Shown: positions 45,435 to 54,078 of the stretch, piece after piece
How the letters are laid out: each line of letters starts with the position of its first letter
Position numbering within the stretch: the stretch's first letter is position 1
From: Oscillospiraceae bacterium
GTDB taxonomy: Bacteria; Bacillota; Clostridia; Oscillospirales; Oscillospiraceae
Direction: 5' to 3'
Length of the DNA stretch: 64,000 nt
NCBI GenBank assembly: GCA_009780235.1
Contig: WRAK01000012.1
Coordinates: forward strand, 1 to 64,000
The notes under the pieces: generated by a model
The model's database searches: none
The model's input: the letters and a program-made list of their open reading frames with translations, nothing else
What the model was told of the DNA's origin: nothing
Program-made: the position numbers and the translations under genes

Positions 45435-46031
45435 TTGGAAACAAACAATTTTGTAGAGCTAACAGGAACCCTCGGCGGCCGCCCCCGCCTTTCCCATGTA
45501 AGCCGTGCGGAGACTTATTTCGTGTTTCCCTTGGAGATACGCCGTCTCTCCGGGGCTGTAGACACACTCAACATCATGGCGCGGCGGGAACTATTGGAGC
45601 AGTTGGAACCGGAACCCGCCCCCAAAATCACAGTACGGGGCGAACTCCGCTCCTTCAACAACAAAACAGGCAGCGGGAGCCGTCTCGTCATTACCGTATT
45701 TGCACGGACGATTTCGTTCAATGATGCTCCCGACACCAATCATGTTGCCCTCCGAGGTGTCATCTGCAAACAGCCGAATCTGCGCCGTACGCCGATGGGG
45801 CGGGAAATCTGCGACCTCATGCTGGCCATCAGCCGCAGATACGGGCGGTCGGATTATCTGCCGTGTATCTCATGGGGCCAAAACGCCGTCAAAGCGGGTG
45901 ACTGGCCCGTAGGGGCGACGGCGGAACTGACGGGCCGTGTGCAGAGCAGGGCGTACATAAAGCAGGAAGACAGCGGAGCTGTGGAGAAGACGGCGTTTGA
46001 GGTGTCTGTGGTAACGCAAGGCGTGGTGTAG
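45435..46031 (+). CDS. Single-strand-DNA-binding-like protein (OB fold)
   Basis: About 198 residues. The openings NNFVELTGTLGGRPRLSHVS and NHVALRGVICKQPNLRRTPMGREICDLMLAISR (second half) both read like SSB-type OB folds, and the second has the SSB phrase on primary substrate binding. Two OB domains in one chain are seen in some clostridial SSB-like proteins. Start unclear: TTG 45435, GTG 45426 or ATG 45384, and the SD in the hairpin fits the TTG. TAG is repeat-derived. Confidence 0.75.
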   Translation: METNNFVELTGTLGGRPRLSHVSRAETYFVFPLEIRRLSGAVDTLNIMARRELLEQLEPEPAPKITVRGELRSFNNKTGSGSRLVITVFARTISFNDAPDTNHVALRGVICKQPNLRRTPMGREICDLMLAISRRYGRSDYLPCISWGQNAVKAGDWPVGATAELTGRVQSRAYIKQEDSGAVEKTAFEVSVVTQGVV

Positions 46032-46089
46032 GGGGGCATCTGCGCTGTAGGGGAAGCATTCCAACTTTACAGCAAACCACCCCCACCTC

Positions 46090-46118
46090 TTGCCACCACC
46101 CCCATTTTATGCTATCAT
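46090..46118 (+). promoter_or_regulatory. Promoter of glnA
   Basis: TTGCCA (46090-46095), 17 bases, TATCAT (46113-46118). Confidence 0.7.
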
Positions 46119-46154
46119 ACAGGCAACAATCCAATATGAAAGCAGGACACACCT

Positions 46155-47585
46155 ATGTTCCAAACCCTACAGCAAGCGCAAGACTTCATCCGTGCGAACG
46201 GCATCCAAATGGTCGATTTCATGATGATTGACCTGAACGGCCGTTGGCGGCATCTCACCATCCCCGCCGAGCGGCTGACCGCGCACACGATGACACACGG
46301 CATCGGTTTCGACGCGTCGAACTACGGCTTTGCGCCGGTGGAGAAGAGCGACATGGTCTTCGTCCCCGACCTCTCCAGTGCCTACGTGGACGAGTTCGCC
46401 GAAGTGCCTACGTTGGCGATGATCGGCGACATCTTCGTCATCGAACTGCCTGAGAATCGCCGCTTCGACCAAGACCCCCGCAACGTGGCCTACCACGCAC
46501 AGGAGCATATGAAACAGCTCGGCATCGCAGACGAGATGCGCATCGGGCCGGAGTTTGAGTTCCATGTATTCGACCACGTGAGCTACGACGTGTCGCCCCA
46601 GAGCGCGCACTATAGCCTTGATTCCGAGCAGGCCGAGTGGAACACGGGCAATGAGTTCGGCAACCTCGGCTACAAGATGGCAAAAAAAGGCGGCTACCAT
46701 ATGGCTCCGCCGTTGGACAAGCTGAGCGGCTTTCGCTCCCGTGTCGTCCTGCTGATGGAGAAGCAGGGCATCATGGTCAAATACCACCACCACGAAGTCG
46801 GCGGGCCGGGTCAGTTGGAGATTGAAGTCGAGTTCGGCGGTCTTTTGGAGATGGCCGATAAGACGATGATGACCAAATACCTCATCAAAAACGCCGCCGT
46901 CGCCGAAGATAAGACAGCGACGTTTATGCCCAAGCCCATCTACGAGGAAGCGGGCAACGGGATGCACGTACACATGCACCTGTTTAAAGACGGCAAGCCC
47001 TTGTTCTATGACGCAAAGGGCTACTCCCAACTCAGCGAGACGGCCCTGCATTTCATCGGCGGCCTGCTGGCCCACGCACCTGCGCTCTGCGCGTTTACGA
47101 ATCCGAGTACGAACTCCTACAAACGCCTTGTCCCCGGCTATGAAGCCCCGGTGACGATAGGCTACGCCACATCGAATCGCAGCAGCGTCATCCGCATCCC
47201 CGCCTACGCGAAAGCCCCGGAGGACAAGCGGTTTGAACTCCGCTCACCCGACGGGACGTGCAACCCGTATTATGCCTACGCCGCCATCCTGATGGCGGGC
47301 TTGGACGGCATCCAAAAGAAAATCGACCCGGAGAAAGCGGGCTTCGGCCCCTATGACTTCAACCTTTACAATCTCAACGAAGCAGAGCAGAAGACCATCA
47401 AACAACTCCCCCGCACGTTGGACGAGGCCTTGGACGCACTCGAAGCAGACCACGGCTTCCTCACCGCGGGCGGCGTATTCCCGCAACGTCTGATTGACAT
47501 CTGGGCCTCCAACAGACGAGCCGAGGCCGCAAAGGTGAATCAAATCCCGCACCCGGCGGAGTTCGAGCTGTACTACGATTTATAA
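46155..47585 (+). CDS. glnA: Glutamine synthetase, type I
   Basis: The 476-residue enzyme joins ammonia to glutamate with ATP. Landmarks are MVDFMMIDLNGRWRHLTIP, the metal/ATP site GPEFEFHVFD, VKYHHHEVGGPGQLEIE, the ammonia and glutamate site NGMHVHMHL, KRLVPGYEAPV, and NRSSVIRIP. With the 2-oxoglutarate genes at 16-21 kb it completes nitrogen assimilation. The Tyr-containing segment FNLYNLNEAEQK stands where adenylylated enzymes have NLYDLPPEE, so adenylylation is unlikely but not excluded. Own promoter and terminator. Confidence 0.95.
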   Translation: MFQTLQQAQDFIRANGIQMVDFMMIDLNGRWRHLTIPAERLTAHTMTHGIGFDASNYGFAPVEKSDMVFVPDLSSAYVDEFAEVPTLAMIGDIFVIELPENRRFDQDPRNVAYHAQEHMKQLGIADEMRIGPEFEFHVFDHVSYDVSPQSAHYSLDSEQAEWNTGNEFGNLGYKMAKKGGYHMAPPLDKLSGFRSRVVLLMEKQGIMVKYHHHEVGGPGQLEIEVEFGGLLEMADKTMMTKYLIKNAAVAEDKTATFMPKPIYEEAGNGMHVHMHLFKDGKPLFYDAKGYSQLSETALHFIGGLLAHAPALCAFTNPSTNSYKRLVPGYEAPVTIGYATSNRSSVIRIPAYAKAPEDKRFELRSPDGTCNPYYAYAAILMAGLDGIQKKIDPEKAGFGPYDFNLYNLNEAEQKTIKQLPRTLDEALDALEADHGFLTAGGVFPQRLIDIWASNRRAEAAKVNQIPHPAEFELYYDL

Positions 47586-47598
47586 GTTGTGCGTACGC

Positions 47599-47625
47599 AA
47601 AAAAGAGCCGCCGAGGCTCTTTTTT
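47599..47625 (+). terminator. Terminator after glnA
   Basis: AAAAAAGAGCC and GGCTCTTTTTT arms, short loop. Confidence 0.92.
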
Positions 47626-47689
47626 GTTGCACTTTTTCGATATTTGGGCTAGAATGGATATAGTTTATGATACGAGGTGATTACACAGA

Positions 47690-48061
47690 ATGTTTCAACG
47701 GTTTTTCTATGGACGGAACGGGACGGATGCTTTGAATATGGCTTTGGCGGTCGCGTGTCTCGGCCTTATGTTGCTCAGCCGTTTTATGTTTCAATGGCTT
47801 TTTTCTTCCCTGGCCTATGGCGTGATGTTCTTGTGCTTTTTTCGCATGATTTCTCGGAACATTCCGAAACGGCAGCAGGAGAACGCACAGTTTCTCAAGC
47901 TGTTCGGGCGGCTGCGCACCAAACACGCACGCTCTAAAGACAAAAACTTCCTCTATCTCAAATGCCCGCAATGCAAGCAGCAAATCCGCATCCCGAAAGG
48001 GATTGGGAATGTGAAGATTACCTGCTCTAAATGTAAGCATGTGTTTCAGGCGAAGGTATAA
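47690..48061 (+). CDS. Small membrane protein with C-terminal zinc ribbon
   Basis: 123 residues: two adjacent membrane helices (about 17-55), a basic stretch, and a CPQCKQQIRIPKGIGNVKITCSKC ribbon with two CxxC pairs (about 91-114; quoted in part: CPQCKQQIRIP, ITCSKC). Similar proteins are common in Clostridia with unknown role. A GAGGTG SD lies ahead of the ATG. Confidence 0.8.
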   Translation: MFQRFFYGRNGTDALNMALAVACLGLMLLSRFMFQWLFSSLAYGVMFLCFFRMISRNIPKRQQENAQFLKLFGRLRTKHARSKDKNFLYLKCPQCKQQIRIPKGIGNVKITCSKCKHVFQAKV

Positions 48062-48181
48062 CTGTTTAAAGGAATCCCGTATTTTGCATCTAAGGCGGCG
48101 GCGTGCGTGACCATATGCCGTAAATCCGGCGAAAGTCCCGCCGCGTTTGGATAGATTACAAGAAGAGAAAGGATGGAAAAC

Positions 48182-48988
48182 ATGAAAAAAGGTTTTCTAA
48201 TCACACTCGCGCTCCTTTTGGTGCTCGGTCTTGCCGCTTGCGGCAACCGGCCACCTGCAAACACGCAGGCTTCTGTTGAAGAAACAGAGATTGTCGTGTT
48301 TGCGGCGGCCTCTATGTCCGGTGTTCTCTCAGAGATTGCAAACCTCTACACGGCCGAACATCCGCATGTAACTGTGATTTTCAATTTCGACTCCTCCGGC
48401 ACCTTGCGAACCCAAATTCAAGAGGGGGCAGACGCCGATGTATTCATCTCTGCCGCCGCAAGGGAGATGGAGCAACTCGAAGAAGGAGACTTTGTGCTGG
48501 AGGGTACTCGTATTGATTTTCTCGAAAATCAAACCGTGCTTGTCATCGCCCCGGATAACCGGAGCGGCATAGAGAGTTTTGCCGATATGGCGGACGCCCT
48601 TTTGGCCGGCGATGTGCTGTTGGCGATGGGCAACATGGATGTGCCCGCAGGTCGGTACGCCCAAGAAATTTTGGCCTATTTCGGTTTAGACCATGACGCG
48701 TTGGCGAGAACAGGCGTAATCACTTACGGCTCTAACGTCCGTGAAGCGGCTACGCAAGTGCGCGAGGCCAGCGTTGATATCGGCATCGTATATCTGACAG
48801 ATGCGGTGGACTTTGACCTTCGCGTTGTCGATATTGCCACGCCTGAAATGGCGGGACGGGTTATTTACCCTGCCGCTGTTCTGCGCGGCAGTCAACATGC
48901 AGATGCGGCACAGTCTTTCCTTGATTTCATGGTCGGAGATACGGCCATGGCCGTTTTTATCGCTTGGGGCTTTGCGCCTTTCGTATAA
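48182..48988 (+). CDS. modA: Molybdate ABC transporter, substrate-binding lipoprotein
   Basis: 268 residues: signal peptide with lipobox LGLAAC (Cys about 21), then a periplasmic-binding fold with ModA wording (IVVFAAASMSGVLSEIANLY; FNFDSSGTLRTQIQEGADADVFISAA; DIGIVYLTDA). Captures molybdate or tungstate outside the cell. Start at 48182 because GAAAGG directly abuts the earlier ATG. The 48062-48181 leader is GC-rich and may fold (GGCGGC with GCCGCC). Tungstate selectivity cannot be ruled out. Confidence 0.92.
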   Translation: MKKGFLITLALLLVLGLAACGNRPPANTQASVEETEIVVFAAASMSGVLSEIANLYTAEHPHVTVIFNFDSSGTLRTQIQEGADADVFISAAAREMEQLEEGDFVLEGTRIDFLENQTVLVIAPDNRSGIESFADMADALLAGDVLLAMGNMDVPAGRYAQEILAYFGLDHDALARTGVITYGSNVREAATQVREASVDIGIVYLTDAVDFDLRVVDIATPEMAGRVIYPAAVLRGSQHADAAQSFLDFMVGDTAMAVFIAWGFAPFV

Positions 48989-49004
48989 TGGAATAACAAT
49001 CCGG

Positions 49005-49050
49005 CCCGATTGCCGCAAGTGCGCACGCTTGCGGCAGGACTCGGGTTTTT
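49005..49050 (+). terminator. Terminator-like hairpin between modA and modB
   Basis: CCCGA...TCGGG outer pair and TTGCCGCAAG...CTTGCGGCA inner stem, then GTTTTT. Probably gives partial read-through, so that the binding protein exceeds the permease. Confidence 0.75.
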
Positions 49051-49079
49051 GCGTTTGTTTAGATAGGGAGGGTTAGAAA

Positions 49080-49748
49080 ATGGATATGTTTCCGCTATGG
49101 AACTCTCTGCGTGTAGCGGTTTTGAGCAGCGTGATTGTCTTTTTTCTCGGGATATTTGCGGCCTTTTATGTGTCGAGATTGAATCGGGTTGCCAAGGGCA
49201 TTGTTGATGTGTTTCTCACTCTCCCCTTGGTACTGCCGCCTACGGTAATCGGATATTTCCTTTTGGTTACAGTCGGAGCGAGAAGACCGCTCGGCATGTT
49301 TTTTTCCGAGTTTGGCATCCAATTTGTCATGACTTGGTATGGCGGGGTACTGGCCGCTGTCGTAATCGCTTTCCCCCTGATGTACCGCACGGCACGAGGG
49401 GCGTTTGAAAGCTTTGATGAAACACTTGCCTATGCGGGCAAGACACTCGGATTATCGAACAGTTACATCTTCTGGCGAATCCGTATGCCTTATTGCCGTC
49501 AAGGGATTTTGGCGGGGCTTGTGTTGGCCTTTGCCCGTGCTTTGGGGGAATTCGGCGCAACAGTAATGCTAATCGGCTACACACCGGGCAGAACGGCGAC
49601 GATTTCCACAACAGTCTATCATCTATGGCGCATCGGGGACGATAGCGGGGCATTTCGCTGGGTGATGATTAACCTTGCCATTAGTGCCGTTGTACTGCTT
49701 GCGGTAAATATGCTGGAACGTAAGAACAGAAGGGCGGTGATTCGATGA
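49080..49748 (+). CDS. modB: Molybdate ABC transporter, permease
   Basis: 222 residues with about five helices and the EAA loop GKTLGLSNSYIFWRIRMPYCRQGILAGLVLAFARALGEFGATVMLIG, matching ModB. Forms the transmembrane channel with ModC. GGGAGG before the ATG. The last 4 bases overlap modC. Confidence 0.93.
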   Translation: MDMFPLWNSLRVAVLSSVIVFFLGIFAAFYVSRLNRVAKGIVDVFLTLPLVLPPTVIGYFLLVTVGARRPLGMFFSEFGIQFVMTWYGGVLAAVVIAFPLMYRTARGAFESFDETLAYAGKTLGLSNSYIFWRIRMPYCRQGILAGLVLAFARALGEFGATVMLIGYTPGRTATISTTVYHLWRIGDDSGAFRWVMINLAISAVVLLAVNMLERKNRRAVIR

Positions 49749-50797
49749 GCCTTTTTGTAGACATCCGAAAAAAGCTGGGAGATTTTCATCTGGACGTACG
49801 CTTTGAAACAACCGATAACGTTTTGGGTTTACTGGGTGCTTCCGGCTCCGGGAAAAGTATGACACTAAAATGTATTGCCGGCATTGAGAAGCCGGACGCG
49901 GGGAAAATCGTCCTGCATGGCGTGACGCTTTTTGATTCCGAGAAACGTATCAACCTACCGCCGCAAAAACGAAACGTGGGGTACTTGTTTCAGAGTTACG
50001 CGCTCTTCCCCAATATGAATGTGCGGCAAAATATCCTGTGCGGTCTGCATGGGGAAAAAGACAAAGCAGTCAAAGAGCGTATCCTTGCGGAACTGTTAGA
50101 AATGACCCAACTGCAAGGCTTTGATAAGCACCGTCCGCATGAACTGTCCGGCGGGCAGCAACAGCGGGGGGCCTTGGCGCGTATTCTGGCGGGCAGCCCA
50201 AATCTGCTCATGCTTGACGAGCCGTTTAGTGCCTTAGACAGTCAGCTGCGTGCCCGTTTGCAGGTTGAAATGCGGGAGATGTTAAAGAAGTTCGGAAAAA
50301 GCGTGTTGATGGTGACACATGACAGAACCGAAGCGTATCGCCTCTGTCATCAAATTGCACTTGTTGACGACGGCAAGATTTTAACACAGAAGAACACGAA
50401 AACCCTGTTTGCCGACCCCGAAAGCCGTGAAGCGGCATTGATGACAGGTTGTAAGAACATTATGGATGCCGAAAAGACGGGCGAATACGAACTGTTTGTC
50501 CCCGCTTGGGGCATTCATTTGACAACCGCCCTGCCGCTTCGGGACGGACTGACTGCCGTTGGAGTTCGGGCGCATTATTTCAATGCAAAAACAAGCCACA
50601 ACCGCTATCCCGTGCGCTTTGTTGAACTGATAGAAGAACCGTTTGAGCATATCTTTCAATTCCGTTATGAGGGACAAGCCGAAAACACCCCCACCCTCTG
50701 GTGGCATCTGCCGAAAGACAGGATGCCCAGAGAGCCGTATGAGGTGGGAATAGCTCCGCAGAATGTGTTACCCTTGTACGGAGCGGGCGGAAGATAA
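49745..50797 (+). CDS. modC: Molybdate ABC transporter, ATPase
   Basis: 350 residues. Walker A GASGSGKS (about 32-39), signature LSGGQQQRGALARIL, Walker B LLMLDEPFSALD, His loop VTHD. The C-terminal 120 residues form an extra regulatory domain similar in place to the MOP/TOBE part of ModC. Energises molybdate uptake. Coupled to modB by an ATGA overlap. Confidence 0.93.
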   Translation: MSLFVDIRKKLGDFHLDVRFETTDNVLGLLGASGSGKSMTLKCIAGIEKPDAGKIVLHGVTLFDSEKRINLPPQKRNVGYLFQSYALFPNMNVRQNILCGLHGEKDKAVKERILAELLEMTQLQGFDKHRPHELSGGQQQRGALARILAGSPNLLMLDEPFSALDSQLRARLQVEMREMLKKFGKSVLMVTHDRTEAYRLCHQIALVDDGKILTQKNTKTLFADPESREAALMTGCKNIMDAEKTGEYELFVPAWGIHLTTALPLRDGLTAVGVRAHYFNAKTSHNRYPVRFVELIEEPFEHIFQFRYEGQAENTPTLWWHLPKDRMPREPYEVGIAPQNVLPLYGAGGR

Positions 50798-50880
50798 CCA
50801 TTTGCCCTTTGCGTATGGGCGACCGAGTACGGACACCCATACAAAACACCCGCAAATAAAAACACAGGGAGGATACCCAA

Positions 50881-51804
50881 ATGCAAAAAATCATTCTGGA
50901 CTGCGACCCCGGCCATGACGACGCCGTCGCCTTAATTATGGCCGCCAAACATCCCAAAATCGAGCTCCTCGGCATCACCACCAGCGCAGGTAACCAAACA
51001 GTAGAAAAAACCAGCCGCAACGCCCTGCATCTCTGCCAGCATCTCGGGTTGGACGTCCCCGTGTACAAGGGGATGCGCATCCCCATGGTGCGGGAGCAGG
51101 AAATCGCCGACAGCATCCACGGCGACACAGGGCTGGACGGCCCCGTGTTCGCACCGCTCACGCGCATGGTCGAACCGAAGCACGCCGTGCAGTTCATCAT
51201 CGACACCATCCTAGCGAGCGACGGCGATGTCACCCTCGTCCCGACCGGGCCGCTGACGAATATCGCCATGGCCATGCGCTACGAGCCGGACATCGTGCCG
51301 AAAATCAAGGAAATCGTCCTCATGGGCGGGGCGTATCAGCTCGGCAACTGGACAGCGGCGGCGGAGTTCAACATCTACGTCGATGCCGAGGCCGCCTATG
51401 TGGTCTTCACCTCCGGCGTGCCGATTGTGATGATGGGGCTGGAGGTCACAAACACCGTCCTCTGCACCGGGGACACCGTGACACGTATGGAGAAAATCGG
51501 TAACACGGCCTCCAAACTCTTTGCGGACATGATGCACTTTTTCCTCAAGACGAATAAAGAAGTCTTCGACATGGACGGCGGCCCTCTGCACGACCCCGTT
51601 ACCATCGCTTGGCTCATTGATCCGTCCTGTGTCACACTCAAAGAGATGTACACGGAGATTGAAATCCGCTCCAACCTCTGCTATGGCAGAACGGTCTGCG
51701 ACTATTTCGGCATGACGAAAAAGCCGCCCAACTCACGGGTGGCCGTGGGGATAGACCAAGAAAAATTCTGGGATATTGTAGAATCCTGCCTGCGGCTGTA
51801 TTGA
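50881..51804 (+). CDS. Inosine/uridine-preferring nucleoside hydrolase
   Basis: 307 residues. The calcium/ribose-binding signature DCDPGHDDAVAL stands at the N terminus, with GPLTNIAMAMRYEP, LMGGAYQLGNWTAAAEFNIYVDAEAA and the DPVTIAW segment. Cleaves ribonucleosides to base and ribose in salvage. Subfamily (pyrimidine or mixed) not readable with confidence. GGGAGG precedes the ATG. The DUF3795 gene follows after 10 bases. Confidence 0.92.
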   Translation: MQKIILDCDPGHDDAVALIMAAKHPKIELLGITTSAGNQTVEKTSRNALHLCQHLGLDVPVYKGMRIPMVREQEIADSIHGDTGLDGPVFAPLTRMVEPKHAVQFIIDTILASDGDVTLVPTGPLTNIAMAMRYEPDIVPKIKEIVLMGGAYQLGNWTAAAEFNIYVDAEAAYVVFTSGVPIVMMGLEVTNTVLCTGDTVTRMEKIGNTASKLFADMMHFFLKTNKEVFDMDGGPLHDPVTIAWLIDPSCVTLKEMYTEIEIRSNLCYGRTVCDYFGMTKKPPNSRVAVGIDQEKFWDIVESCLRLY

Positions 51805-51814
51805 GGCGGCACAC

Positions 51815-52369
51815 ATGGAATACAAGGTAAGGAAAAATCCGCTCTTCTCAGCCTGTGGGTTAAACTGCGGCTTATGCCCGCGGTATCACACGGCGGGTGA
51901 ATCCCGTTGCCCCGGCTGTGCGGGCGAAGGGTTCTCGGAAGTGCATTGCTCCTGCGGCATGTTGTCCTGCTGTCAGCGGAAAAATCTCGAATATTGCTTT
52001 GACTGTGAGGAGTTCCCCTGTAAAAAGTATAACGGCGCAGATGAATCCGACTCCTTCATTACGCACAAAAACCAATTCCGTGATATGGAAAAAGCAAAGC
52101 AAATCGGGTCGGATGCCTACGAGGCGGAGCTGAATGTAAAGATCGGAATATTAGAGTACCTTCTCGGAAATTATAATGACGGCCGCAGAAAAAGTTTTTT
52201 CTGCGCAGCGGTAAACTTGTTGGAGTCGGAGGATGTCCGATACGTCATGGCGCAAATCGCAGCCCGCACAAGTCCAAGTGACCCGATAAAAGAAAAGGCT
52301 AAACTCGCAGCAAGTTTGTTCCAAGAAATGGCTGATGGAAAAGGAATTTCACTAAAGCTGCGCAAATAA
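51815..52369 (+). CDS. DUF3795 cysteine-rich protein
   Basis: 184 residues with the DUF3795 pattern CGLNCGLCPRYHTAGESRCPGC, then further Cys (CSCGMLSCCQRK, YCFDCEEFPCKKY), suggesting a metal centre. Function unknown. In likely operon with the nucleoside hydrolase. Confidence 0.85.
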   Translation: MEYKVRKNPLFSACGLNCGLCPRYHTAGESRCPGCAGEGFSEVHCSCGMLSCCQRKNLEYCFDCEEFPCKKYNGADESDSFITHKNQFRDMEKAKQIGSDAYEAELNVKIGILEYLLGNYNDGRRKSFFCAAVNLLESEDVRYVMAQIAARTSPSDPIKEKAKLAASLFQEMADGKGISLKLRK

Positions 52370-52370
52370 A

Positions 52371-52466
52371 TGTCATGTGCAAAATTTGGAGAATTGCCTG
52401 ATATTCCCGGCTATAGAACACCGGAATCAGGTCAAAATACTACGGAGATGTCGCAATAACATGACA
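52371..52466. other. Nested inverted repeats before the SASP gene
   Basis: Outer arms TGTCATGT (52371-52378) and ACATGACA (52459-52466). Inner arms CCTGAT (52397-52402) and ATCAGG (52426-52431) with an adjoining CCCGG/CCGG helix. No T run. Could be a processed 3' end or a structured leader of the SASP gene. Confidence 0.5.
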
Positions 52467-52521
52467 CTCGGTTAAGGGCGCACAGAGATGCCCTTCAGAT
52501 AATCCAAAGGAGATGCGAATC

Positions 52522-52713
52522 ATGGCAAGATCGAACAGTATCTTAAATCCCAACGCCCGTGAGGCGATGGACCGTTTCAAGATGGAGTCCGCCGGCGAAG
52601 TCGGCGTGAACCTGAAACAAGGCTACAACGGCGACCTGACCGCACGCCAGGCCGGCAGCATCGGCGGCCAGATGGTCAAAAAGATGATCCAGGCTTACGA
52701 GGACAACCTGTAA
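52522..52713 (+). CDS. Small acid-soluble spore protein, alpha/beta type
   Basis: 63 residues. The family DNA-binding block is clear: ESAGEVGVNLKQGYNGDLTARQAGSIGGQMVKKMI. The GPR protease site falls at the AGEVGV region. It coats spore DNA and protects it from UV. AAGGAG 9 bases before the ATG at 52522. It is expected to be sigma-G dependent, but I could not confirm a sigma-G promoter by eye. Confidence 0.93.
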   Translation: MARSNSILNPNAREAMDRFKMESAGEVGVNLKQGYNGDLTARQAGSIGGQMVKKMIQAYEDNL

Positions 52714-52731
52714 GCTAAACGTTAGCGAGAG

Positions 52732-52768
52732 AGAACCCCATCGGCGATAGTTGGTGGGGTTCTTTTTT
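52732..52768 (+). terminator. Terminator after the SASP gene
   Basis: AGAACCCCA and TGGGGTTCT arms followed by six T. Confidence 0.9.
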
Positions 52769-52808
52769 GGATATTCCTTGCAGGGGTTGTTTTGACTCTT
52801 GCGTTAGT

Positions 52809-52825
52809 CTACACCCCGCCCCTAC
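52809..52825. repeat. GTAGGGGCG-type fragment at the M14 gene end
   Basis: CTACACCCCGCCCCTAC, i.e. GTAGGGGCGGGGTGTAG on the minus strand, supplies the stop codon. Confidence 0.7.
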
Positions 52826-53739
52826 GCCCCAATCACCAACCCCATCGCCAACATCTCCACATTATCCCCATAAATCTTCTCAAACTGTTCCGGCGGAAGC
52901 GGACTCTCCCCCGACCCGACCTCAATTGTATACCCCGGTCGATTGAAGTGCTTGATAAACCAATCCTTATACCCCGCATGGCCCGACTCATACGGCGTCT
53001 CCTCCAAAGCGTAACCGGAAAGGGCGGCGAAGGTTTCGCCGATTTCTCGTGCGCGCGGCGGCAGATAGTCCAAATATTTCCAATAAATCACCTCTCCTTG
53101 GCTGTGATAGGAGAGCGTAAGCTGAAAGTCGTGCCGCAGGGTATACTCGTAGAGCGCGCGGCTTTCCGGCTCCGACAGCACGGCACCGCCCACGTAGTCC
53201 CGCGGCCCGGGGAGGCGGACGCCTTGGGCGAACTTAATCTCCCGCGCCCGCTCCCAGGCCGCAGGGTATTGGAGGTTGAGGTCAACGCCCCGCCCGTTCG
53301 CTTTCCAGCCCTGCGGGAACGGGATGCGGGGATAGTTTTGCGAGAGGTAGACGGCGTAGTCGAAATATGGCCCGACATGCGTCGCGCCCGTGGCGATGTC
53401 CACACCGTCCGGGTTGACCATGGGGATGAGATGCAGGGTAGATGCGGCGTAGAGCTTTGCGGCATCCTGCCCGCCGACTGCACCGCCCGTCTCGTGCGCT
53501 TCGGCGTAGTCTTCCAAAAATTTGAGCAAAACGGGAGTCGTAATCCACTCGTTGCCGTGGTGGGCGGCGTTGTAGCTGACGTGATGCGTCCCCTCGCCGA
53601 AGAGGAGAACGGGGATCTCTTTGCCCGTAACACTCACGCCGATGGTCCCCCGCCGGATGAGCGGGTAGCAGGATGTGAGTTTTTGGATGGTGTCTTGGAG
53701 TACGGATGAGGTGAAAGGGATATTGGCGGGAACAATCAT
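52822..53739 (-). CDS. M14-family zinc carboxypeptidase (endopeptidase I-like)
   Basis: 305 residues. Zinc ligands in AAHHGNEW (HxxE) and LSYHSQGEV (His), catalytic Glu in GYTIEVGSGESPLP. PMVNPDGVDIATG and VDLNLQYPAAW are typical of bacterial gamma-D-glutamyl-diamino-acid peptidases that cut spore or wall peptides. No signal peptide, so probably cytoplasmic, perhaps in muropeptide recycling or in the forespore. It is convergent to the SASP gene. TAG from the repeat at 52809-52825. Confidence 0.88.
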   Translation of the reverse strand: MIVPANIPFTSSVLQDTIQKLTSCYPLIRRGTIGVSVTGKEIPVLLFGEGTHHVSYNAAHHGNEWITTPVLLKFLEDYAEAHETGGAVGGQDAAKLYAASTLHLIPMVNPDGVDIATGATHVGPYFDYAVYLSQNYPRIPFPQGWKANGRGVDLNLQYPAAWERAREIKFAQGVRLPGPRDYVGGAVLSEPESRALYEYTLRHDFQLTLSYHSQGEVIYWKYLDYLPPRAREIGETFAALSGYALEETPYESGHAGYKDWFIKHFNRPGYTIEVGSGESPLPPEQFEKIYGDNVEMLAMGLVIGA

Positions 53740-53876
53740 GGAGTGCCCTCCTGAAACATTATTTTTTCTAGTTTATGCAGAAGGGTCTACGTCGTGAACG
53801 GGAACCAATTGTGAAAACAGGCCGGAGAGATGAGGGTTCATCTACTCGGCCTGCTTTGAGACTATTCGACTATAGA

Positions 53877-54065
53877 TCACCAATCATCACCTTGCAATTG
53901 TTTTTCATTTTGATATTGTTGATGATTTTCGTATTGCGGTGCGTCTAATGCGTTTTGACAAACAAATTCTTTCCCGCAATATTCACATGTTCCTGTTTTT
54001 TTATTTATATCTACACGAACAGATGCGTTACAAGATGGACAAGAAAGAGCAACAAAATGATTCAT
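53877..54065 (-). CDS. Small zinc-ribbon protein
   Basis: 62 residues with CPSCNASVRVDINKKTGTCEYC, a single two-CxxC ribbon, and a Gln/Asn-rich hydrophilic tail. Follows the AIM24 gene by 13 bases and shares its low G+C, so they form one unit. Function unknown. Confidence 0.75.
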   Translation of the reverse strand: MNHFVALSCPSCNASVRVDINKKTGTCEYCGKEFVCQNALDAPQYENHQQYQNEKQLQGDDW

Positions 54066-54078
54066 AATTTTTCTCTCC

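Noticed and set aside
48090-48160. Cobalamin or molybdenum-cofactor riboswitch before modA
   Set aside because: ATCCGGCG and GTCCCGCC recall the B12 riboswitch core, but the GGGAA and ACTGT parts and the upstream domain are missing, and the Moco consensus does not fit either. Only a GC-rich leader can be stated.
48046-48264. Minus-strand frame of 72 codons before modA
   Set aside because: It runs through the modA start region and lacks an SD. The peptide looks protein-like in part but matches no family I recognise.
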